This document shows positions 1 through 5,242 of a stretch of 9,456 bases of DNA, piece after piece (position 1 is the first letter of the stretch; each line of letters starts with the position of its first letter). This DNA is from Prevotellaceae bacterium UBA7028 (GTDB lineage: Bacteria > Bacteroidota > Bacteroidia > Bacteroidales > Bacteroidaceae), in assembly GCA_002494215.1 (NCBI GenBank), contig DLBF01000129.1, positions 1-9,456 of the forward strand. Direction: 5' to 3'. The translations under genes and the position numbers were made by a program. The notes below the pieces were generated by a model. It saw nothing but the letters and a program-made list of their open reading frames with translations, did not search any database and was not told the DNA's origin.

Positions 1-1
1 T

Positions 2-166
2 ATGGCATACGTAATTGGTGATGATTGTGTTGCATGCGGCACATGTATCGATGAATGTCCCGTAGGAGCTATCTCTGAAGGCGATAAGTATTCAATTGAT
101 CCCGAGCAGTGCACAGAGTGCGGTACTTGTGCAGATGCTTGCCCAAGTGGTGCAATTTCATTGTAA
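2..166 (+). CDS. 2[4Fe-4S] bacterial-type ferredoxin, complete, 54 aa
   Basis: This is a small cytoplasmic electron carrier that in anaerobes shuttles electrons between oxidoreductases such as pyruvate:ferredoxin oxidoreductase, hydrogenase or Rnf; the partner here cannot be told. The translation starts MAYVIGDDCVACGTC and stops at TAA. It carries two classical cluster motifs, C-x2-C-x2-C-x3-C-P: CVACGTCIDECP at residues 9-20 and CTECGTCADACP at residues 37-48. All eight cysteines are present, and the internal pseudo-twofold repeat (PVGAIS and PSGAIS after each motif) is clear. The length matches clostridial/Bacteroides-type ferredoxins of about 55 residues, so the ATG at base 2 is very probably the true start; its promoter and leader lie outside the window. 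A hairpin with a T-tract 55 bases downstream (221-249) probably ends the transcript. Its direction is opposite to the next five genes, so it is not part of their operon. Confidence 0.96.
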   Translation: MAYVIGDDCVACGTCIDECPVGAISEGDKYSIDPEQCTECGTCADACPSGAISL

Positions 167-220
167 ATAAGACCGCCCCTTCCCCCTCACAGATAGTGAA
201 GGAAAGGGACTCACTCCTTA

Positions 221-249
221 CCCCTCCCTTGATGGGAGGGGATTTTTTT
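221..249 (+). terminator. Rho-independent terminator of the ferredoxin gene
   Basis: A perfect 8-bp G/C stem (CCCCTCCC, 221-228, with GGGAGGGG, 234-241) closes a 5-base loop TTGAT and is followed, after one A, by seven T (243-249). Orientation and distance fit the upstream ferredoxin gene. Confidence 0.8.
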
Positions 250-261
250 GCCCGAAAGAGC

Positions 262-276
262 GGAAGCTACGCTTCC
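262..276. repeat. Short perfect palindrome
   Basis: GGAAGC (262-267) and GCTTCC (271-276) form a 6-bp stem with a 3-base loop TAC. There is no T-tract, so it is not a terminator by itself. Its role is unknown; it may be part of a dispersed intergenic repeat. Confidence 0.5.
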
Positions 277-281
277 TTTAA

Positions 282-302
282 GGGGCGAGGGGCGAGGGGC
301 AA
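282..302. repeat. Three tandem 7-bp units GGGGCGA
   Basis: Units are GGGGCGA (282-288), GGGGCGA (289-295) and GGGGCAA (296-302). The 7-bp period matches the other heptamer arrays in this window, but the sequence is unrelated and G-rich. Confidence 0.7.
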
Positions 303-331
303 GAGGATAGTTCTGCACCTCAATAGCCCCC

Positions 332-380
332 TTAAACTTCTTAAACCATTAAAACTATTAAACTATTAAACCTATTAAAG
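332..380. repeat. AT-rich array of six TTAAA(A)C-type units
   Basis: TTAAAC-type units begin at 332, 341, 349, 358, 366 and 375, which gives intervals of 9, 8, 9, 8 and 9 bp. The array lies directly before the CTCTCAA heptamer array. No function can be read from it. Confidence 0.65.
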
Positions 381-383
381 TGA

Positions 384-411
384 CTCTCAACTCTCAACTT
401 TCAACTCTTAA
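384..411. repeat. Four-unit heptamer array (CTCTCAA type), 28 bp
   Basis: Four adjoining 7-bp units are CTCTCAA (384-390), CTCTCAA (391-397), CTTTCAA (398-404) and CTCTTAA (405-411). On the - strand the unit reads TTGAGAG, which resembles the TTGANNN units at 5166-5193. The unit number and total length equal those of three other arrays in the window. Confidence 0.8.
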
Positions 412-413
412 CT

Positions 414-454
414 AAAAAAAGGGAGCGCCTCCGAATCCGGAAGCGCTCCTTTTT
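414..454. terminator. Bidirectional rho-independent terminator between convergent genes
   Basis: GGAGCGC (422-428) pairs with GCGCTCC (443-449). After one C/A mismatch the inner bases TCCG (430-433) and CGGA (438-441) pair around a 4-base loop. The stem is followed by T5 (450-454) on the + strand and preceded by A7 (414-420), which gives a T7 tail on the - strand. It can therefore end the leftward 1227-aa gene, whose stop lies about 49 bases away, and back up the ferredoxin terminator. Confidence 0.88.
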
Positions 455-466
455 ATATTATTCTCA

Positions 467-483
467 CCCCTCCTTTGGAGGGG
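467..483. repeat. G/C palindrome just downstream of the 1227-aa gene
   Basis: CCCCTCC (467-473) and GGAGGGG (477-483) form a 7-bp perfect stem with loop TTT, and GGGGA follows at 486-490 after AA. No T-tract is present on either side. It closely resembles the stem of the terminator at 221-241, so both may be copies of one dispersed GC-rich intergenic repeat. Confidence 0.6.
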
Positions 484-497
484 AAGGGGGAGGCTGT

Positions 498-3400
498 TTA
501 TCTCAACAACTTCTTACCGTTAATGATATTGACACCCTTCTGGACTTTCTTCATCTGCTGACCAGCGAGGTTGTAGATAACCTTAGATGTATTCTGAACA
601 GGAGTCTTGATAACATCATTAATACCATCGGGATCAGCATTGCTACCACAATACTTAAGACGCCAGTTGTCCATTACAATCCAGTCGCCCTTACCTTCAA
701 GATCTAAATTGGTAGGCTTGCATATACCAAAGGTCAGGTGACCATTATCTTCCTCGGGAATGATGAAGGTAAGTTCGTTCCAGTAGAGGCCGCAGGGGAA
801 GTACTCATTGGCAGCCTGCTGGGTAGCTTGCATGGGCTGGCCACCGTATGTACCAGGCATGCTCATGCCAGCATAGGTGTAACCGATACCAGGTACCATG
901 TTAGCCTCCATGTGGATAGGCATAAGAGGAATCTTCTCGCATGCGTTAAGGTCATCCTCGGCATAGAATGAAGCACCTGCGAAGATGAAAGCATTCTGGG
1001 CAGAAGGTTCGCCCTTGATGACCTTCTCAACATGTTTCTGTTCTATACCATCACGATAGTAACCCTGAACCATCAGCTTGTAGGTTCCGGCAGGTAATGC
1101 ATCGGCTTCCTCTGCAGGCCAAAGCTCCATATAGTTGTAGAAGCTGGTGGTGTTATATGACTCTAGTACGAAGTTGGGATAATTATCACCACGACCCCAT
1201 ATGCTACCATTTGCGTACATCCAGTCTGCATCGGTAAGACGCTGGTCGTAACCAGGATTGGTGATAAGGAAGGTGAGGTCAACAGGATTATCCTCGGTAG
1301 CTGTAGAGATAAGACCTATCAACTCCTCACGAGAGATGAACATCCACTGGTTGGTCTCCAACTCGGGAGAGTGCATATCAGTATCAACCACATAGTATGA
1401 AGGTGTGTACTTGTTATCACCGCTGCGCAGACCAAGAAGTTTCTTACCACCGGGCTCGAAGATAGTACCATTGTAGCAAGTGGTATCAGCATCACCGAAG
1501 GTCTGACCATACTGAGCAATGTTATAGACATTGGGCTTGCCCTCTACAGGGATAAGTTCCCACGTACCTTCATTCATAGCCTTATCTACGTATCCGTTCC
1601 AACCCATGAAGTCGTTTGCGCCAATAGTGCCATTAGGACGGAAGGTCTCTACATAGAATGCACCATCAATTGCAGTCTGATCACCAGTGGGCTCACCAGT
1701 CTCGTCGTCAAGAACATCCCTCATTGCCTGAACAAGCATCATGGGGTTAGAAGCATAAGCAAGAGTCAGATGGGTACCCCAGCTTTCTCCACCACTAAGG
1801 AACTGCTTTGCACCTACATTATATATAAAGTACTTAGGTTCATCGCCATATACCAGGTCATCACCTACACTTTCCATAGAAACAATCTGCGGAACACATC
1901 CTACAAACTTCTCGTTATGACGCTCCATAGCGGTAGCCTTACGTCCATCCTTCAAAGGAGTAAGATACTTGTTAAGGCTGCTTGCTGTTGAGCAAGTGTC
2001 AAGAGCGGCTGTGGCATCACTAAGAGCAGTACCCCAGAAACCGGTGTCCTTCATCTTGCGACAGATATCCCATGTGTCCTTGAAAGTCTTTACATCTTTA
2101 CTATAAGCAAAAATAGCATTGACATCAGACCTCAACTCCTTGGCAAAGTTCTTTATCTCGGCAGGGTCGTTCTTGTTCTCTTCGAAGTCCTGCTTGGCCT
2201 GATCCATAAGAGCCTGCACATCGCTATGCATCTTGTTTGTCAGCAATGTGTCTGTCTGAGCATAAGCCATAGACTCGTTGAAGGCCTTAACGCACTCATC
2301 GTAGTTAACCTCCTCGACATTGATACCGCAGTCATAGAACTTACCACCCCAGTTCTGCTGGATGTAGGTGGCAATAACGTTCTTACCTACATTGAGGTAT
2401 CTGGCAGGGATATGAACCTGGACAGGATTTTTGCCGTTAGTCCATCCAACGTTCTTCTGCAAGAGGTGACCATTTACGTATGTCTCGTAAACGTCATCGT
2501 GGCATACGTTCAGAGCATAAGAGAGACGGTCGTTGATCTTTTCAAGCTCGAAGTTACGACGAATCCAGTAGTTGGTATTATCACCACCGGGCCAGATACT
2601 CTGTACCTCGGGCATATAACCAGAGTTGCCAACAGGCATCATCTGGCTGTCCCACATAGAGTCGTCGAAATCAGCCATTGTCCAGGCCTTGGTCTCAACA
2701 CGACCGGTTATCTCAGGAGCATTAGCCTCTTCGTAAACGACCTTACTCTCGTAATAGTTCTCCTTTTCCTCATCGGTCTTTGCTTCTCTTAAACCGCCCT
2801 CACCATTATTGAGTGTTTCGTCCCATACATAGAACTTCTCAACACGCTTGCACATGTAGAAGTAGTTGAAGTAATGAGTACCTATCCAGAGCTCGTTATT
2901 CTCCTCGTCTGTAATAGACATGTTACTGATCTTGATGGTGGAATTCTCTTCACCACCGCCGAAGTCGAAGACAATCTTCAAGTTCTTTATAGAGTTCAGA
3001 CCCTCTATTTCTTCTTCGAACTCCAGGGGAGTATCCTCGGGGATTTCCATGAAGTCGTCGAATGCCGTAGCACCTTCATTATCGTTATCATTGTCGCATA
3101 TCTTAACACGTACACTTGAATAAGGACAAGAGGCATTTATAGTAAACTTGACATTGTAATACTTACCTTCCTCCAGAGTGATAGGAGTCTTGAAGTGCAG
3201 CTGCTCCTTCCATTCAGGGTTCTCATCGTCCATGTCGCTGGCACCTGGCATAGTAAAGGTGTACTCATCACCCTCCTGAGCCTCATAGAGTGCAGACCAT
3301 GGGTGTTTGGGGTCGTTGCTGGGAGATTTTCCGTCGAAATTATAACCTCCGACATTGTTAAAGATAACCTTACCCTCCCAAGGTGTAACATATCCCATGT

Positions 3401-4181
3401 CCAGACCACCCTCTACCATGGTGTAGAGACCGCAGTCAGCAAAGGCACCGCCCCAGTTCTGGTGAACATGTACAGCAATCAGATTCTCCTGACCGTCAAG
3501 GAGAATCAACTTCTTCTGCTCGTCGGTCAGCTTATAAACCTCATCGTTGTTCCAACCTTGTTTATAATGCTCAATGCTGTCAATGGGTTCCGTGTCACCT
3601 TCATTCTCATATATATACTCATAATGGTCGATCTCGTATCCTGTCTTAGAGAATATGAGCACACCGTTCAAATAATACTCGCAGGGAGCATCATCATGGC
3701 CACAAGCCAAATAAACATCGCCCGAAAGCAATTTGTCGGTGGTGAATGTGCGACGGATGTAGATATCACCTATCTTATTATTACCTATCCAACGGAAAGA
3801 CGTCATGCCTTGCCATTTCTCGTCGCTACTGAAAGGTGCTGTTTGCTCCTCCCAAGTGAAATAGACAGGGTCATCACTGGCAACGAACTCGTTCGGGGTA
3901 AGGGTAGATTCGTCATAACCCACCTCGTACCAAGCCTTACCATTGGTATCTTTGGCAGGACCGTCTTCCAGGACAAGCCAGTTATAATTTACATTGTTGT
4001 CACCGTAGTCGCCGTATTCGATATCAGGATCAGCGACAAGAACCTTCGCCTTATATTGGAAATTGCTCCAACGGGCAGAAGGAAGAATGGGGATGTTGGC
4101 ACCCACAACGGTAATACCATCCTGAGCACAAACAGTAAGTGAAATCAGCAGCGCTGAAATCGAAAGTAAAAAATTCCTCAT
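498..4181 (-). CDS. Large secreted multidomain protein with duplicated galactose-binding-like modules (1227 aa)
   Basis: This is a probable surface or secreted glycan-associated protein; no catalytic domain was recognised. A signal peptide spans residues 1-19 (hydrophobic stretch, VCA then QDG). A first jelly-roll-like module of about 40-255 contains IRRTF at 142, HDDAPCEYYLNG at 162-173 and QNWGGAFADCG at 241-251. A CBM4/9-like beta-sandwich region follows at about 265-430. A second copy of the first module at about 435-622 contains IRRNF at 540, HDDVYETYVNG at 561-571 and QNWGGKFYDCG at 609-619. A charged helical linker occupies about 625-750, then a domain of the YNVGAKQFLSGGESWGT type from about 783, found in many Bacteroidales surface proteins, and another beta-rich domain at about 967-1180. 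The end (1203-1227: YNLAGQQ, KGVNIINGKKLLR) is the C-terminal sorting-like signature. The cysteine pairs C160/C250 and C560/C618 sit at equivalent places in both module copies and may be disulfides. It has a likely promoter at 4234-4241 and a terminator at 414-454, so it is probably monocistronic. The gene is certain; the function is not. Confidence 0.9.
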   Translation of the reverse strand: MRNFLLSISALLISLTVCAQDGITVVGANIPILPSARWSNFQYKAKVLVADPDIEYGDYGDNNVNYNWLVLEDGPAKDTNGKAWYEVGYDESTLTPNEFVASDDPVYFTWEEQTAPFSSDEKWQGMTSFRWIGNNKIGDIYIRRTFTTDKLLSGDVYLACGHDDAPCEYYLNGVLIFSKTGYEIDHYEYIYENEGDTEPIDSIEHYKQGWNNDEVYKLTDEQKKLILLDGQENLIAVHVHQNWGGAFADCGLYTMVEGGLDMGYVTPWEGKVIFNNVGGYNFDGKSPSNDPKHPWSALYEAQEGDEYTFTMPGASDMDDENPEWKEQLHFKTPITLEEGKYYNVKFTINASCPYSSVRVKICDNDNDNEGATAFDDFMEIPEDTPLEFEEEIEGLNSIKNLKIVFDFGGGEENSTIKISNMSITDEENNELWIGTHYFNYFYMCKRVEKFYVWDETLNNGEGGLREAKTDEEKENYYESKVVYEEANAPEITGRVETKAWTMADFDDSMWDSQMMPVGNSGYMPEVQSIWPGGDNTNYWIRRNFELEKINDRLSYALNVCHDDVYETYVNGHLLQKNVGWTNGKNPVQVHIPARYLNVGKNVIATYIQQNWGGKFYDCGINVEEVNYDECVKAFNESMAYAQTDTLLTNKMHSDVQALMDQAKQDFEENKNDPAEIKNFAKELRSDVNAIFAYSKDVKTFKDTWDICRKMKDTGFWGTALSDATAALDTCSTASSLNKYLTPLKDGRKATAMERHNEKFVGCVPQIVSMESVGDDLVYGDEPKYFIYNVGAKQFLSGGESWGTHLTLAYASNPMMLVQAMRDVLDDETGEPTGDQTAIDGAFYVETFRPNGTIGANDFMGWNGYVDKAMNEGTWELIPVEGKPNVYNIAQYGQTFGDADTTCYNGTIFEPGGKKLLGLRSGDNKYTPSYYVVDTDMHSPELETNQWMFISREELIGLISTATEDNPVDLTFLITNPGYDQRLTDADWMYANGSIWGRGDNYPNFVLESYNTTSFYNYMELWPAEEADALPAGTYKLMVQGYYRDGIEQKHVEKVIKGEPSAQNAFIFAGASFYAEDDLNACEKIPLMPIHMEANMVPGIGYTYAGMSMPGTYGGQPMQATQQAANEYFPCGLYWNELTFIIPEEDNGHLTFGICKPTNLDLEGKGDWIVMDNWRLKYCGSNADPDGINDVIKTPVQNTSKVIYNLAGQQMKKVQKGVNIINGKKLLR

Positions 4182-4429
4182 AATGTTGTTAAGTTAATAT
4201 AATTAATTCATTCGGTTACGGTCTTTGAACACGCAAATGTATGTGTTTTTTTTCACATAACATATTAACCTAACGACATTTTATTACCTCAAATTTTCAA
4301 ATTAGATAAAATTGTATTGAGTTAAATGTAATGATGTAAATATTTGCAAAGTAAATCTTTCAAAATCAAACAAAAAACACTTTTATTCGAACAATTTCAT
4401 TCTTTCGTGCCATTTTTTTTACCTTTTTA
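4182..4429. other. AT-rich promoter/leader region between the pseudo-EEP gene and the 1227-aa gene
   Basis: These 248 bp are very AT-rich. The left part carries a probable promoter and a leader of about 50 bases for the 1227-aa gene, without an evident Shine-Dalgarno sequence. The right part follows the stop of the pseudo-EEP gene; I see no convincing hairpin-plus-T terminator there, so readthrough is possible. A 15-codon open frame (4413-4366, -, MARKNEIVRIKVFFV) is too short and unsupported to call. Confidence 0.6.
4234..4241 (-). promoter_or_regulatory. Probable Bacteroidota -7 box for the 1227-aa gene
   Basis: On the - strand the sequence is TACATTTG, a full match to the Bacteroidota -7 consensus TAnnTTTG. 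Transcription would start near 4228, leaving a leader of just under 50 bases. A good -33 TTTG is not seen at the expected distance (only an AT-rich stretch with TATG), so the call is moderate. Confidence 0.45.
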
Positions 4430-5242
4430 TCATTTTGGTAGCACAACTTTGGCCATAACAGGGAAATGTGTAGAAGGGGTACGGCGCTTATATGTGTTGT
4501 CTGATTCCAAGGTGTAGTAGCCGCTCTGGAGCTGTCCATAGGCCTTGACGGAAACAGTCTTGGAGGCAAATATATAGTCATAACGGTCTGAACTATGATT
4601 ATTTTCGAGATCGAAGTTATTGACCGTTCCATATTCAGCACTGACAACGGAGGCCTGCTTGTAACAATCGTAATATTTGGCAGTTAACCTGGTATATGGA
4701 GTCTTGGACTCGGTAACGCCAAGGAAACCGATAACGAAACATGGCAGATTCTCTGAGTTAATCTCTGCTGCAGCATCACGAACGCGGTTTGCTGATGTAA
4801 GGGCAACACTATTCTCTGTAGAGAAACAGATATTGAAGACATAGAAGGCCTTACCGCCTTTCTGCAATTTTGCCCATGAACATGTACTGCCCTCAGGCAT
4901 ATCACTGACTACATTGCAGGAATCCAACTGGAGGGATTTGCTATAAAGGATATCGCCTGCGACGTTGTGCGATGTCATTCGCTTAGATATTTGCGAGAGC
5001 TGGGTCTCGGTTAGAGCCTGCAACCCCATAACATCTGGCTGTTCGAAGTTAAGCAAATCGGTGATAATGCCCAGACGGGTTGTCCATTTATCACGTCCAT
5101 CACCATAATTTGCCTCTTCTATAGAGGAGGTAACATAGAAACTGCCAATATAGAGGTTCTGCGCCTTGAGCGTTGAGAATTGAAGATTGAACAACGGACA
5201 CAAGCCCAACAGCAGAATAAGGGTGATTATTATCTTTCTCAT
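4430..5242 (-). CDS. Secreted EEP-fold protein, probably catalytically dead (pseudoenzyme), 270 aa
   Basis: This is a paralogue of the N-terminal domain of the gene just upstream. Shared blocks are LYIGSFYV with LYVGTYNV, LLNFEQPDVMGLQAL with LVNFQQPDLLGVQEA, CSWAKL with CSWGKF, RYDYIF with RIDHIF, and THFPVMAKV with DHSPVFAKL. The endonuclease/exonuclease/phosphatase family needs an Asn, Glu, His, Asp-x-Asn and Asp-His set. Here Asn is Y36, Glu is A76, the mid-domain His is C139, the GDYN motif is GFLG (D to F173, N to G175), and the final SDH is STH (D to T258). Only D222 and H259 remain. About 25 residues are also missing before CSW. The frame is intact over its whole length, so it looks maintained rather than decaying. 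A signal peptide is clear (residues 1-27, cleavage probably after LKA); its end is encoded by a decayed heptamer array. There is no C-terminal sorting tail. The start ATG overlaps the upstream stop as ATGA, implying translational coupling. It could be a binding or regulatory partner. Confidence 0.92.
   Translation of the reverse strand: MRKIIITLILLLGLCPLFNLQFSTLKAQNLYIGSFYVTSSIEEANYGDGRDKWTTRLGIITDLLNFEQPDVMGLQALTETQLSQISKRMTSHNVAGDILYSKSLQLDSCNVVSDMPEGSTCSWAKLQKGGKAFYVFNICFSTENSVALTSANRVRDAAAEINSENLPCFVIGFLGVTESKTPYTRLTAKYYDCYKQASVVSAEYGTVNNFDLENNHSSDRYDYIFASKTVSVKAYGQLQSGYYTLESDNTYKRRTPSTHFPVMAKVVLPK
5166..5193. repeat. Decayed four-unit heptamer array inside the signal-peptide region of the pseudo-EEP gene
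   Basis: On the + strand the units are TTGAGCG (5166-5172), TTGAGAA (5173-5179), TTGAAGA (5180-5186) and TTGAACA (5187-5193). All four share TTGA in phase. The tract encodes about residues 17-26 (FNLQFSTLKA), the end of the signal peptide. Confidence 0.7.

Larger units (their letters stand above)
167..497. other. Repeat-rich convergent intergenic region without a gene
   Basis: These 331 bp separate two convergent genes, so no promoter is expected. The region holds, in order, a ferredoxin terminator, a small palindrome, three GGGGCGA-like units, an AT-rich TTAAAC array, a four-unit CTCTCAA array, a bidirectional terminator and a G/C palindrome; these are listed separately. CCCCTTCCCC at 176-185 is found inverted as GGGGAAGGGG at 480-489, so the two ends of the spacer form a long-range inverted repeat. 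An open frame runs through part of it from inside the ferredoxin gene, but its content is repeat-derived and it is not a credible gene. Confidence 0.8.

Noticed and set aside
109..369. An 86-codon + open frame starting inside the ferredoxin gene
   Set aside because: It overlaps ferredoxin in another frame and then runs through a terminator hairpin and simple repeats; no protein-like composition.
3195..4142. A 315-codon open frame on the + strand opposite the 1227-aa gene, and other long + frames at 2226-2792 and 8363-8947
   Set aside because: They lie antisense to well-supported genes, show no domain or signal features of their own, and are explained by codon bias of the opposite strand.
4392..4412. 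TGGCACG on the - strand, which recalls a sigma-54 -24 element
   Set aside because: No GC of the -12 element (TTGC) at the required distance, and no downstream gene in a fitting position.
4366..4413. A 15-codon frame (MARKNEIVRIKVFFV) after the pseudo-EEP gene, on the - strand
   Set aside because: Too short, in AT-rich DNA, with no conserved context visible; an A-rich run before the ATG is not a ribosome binding site.
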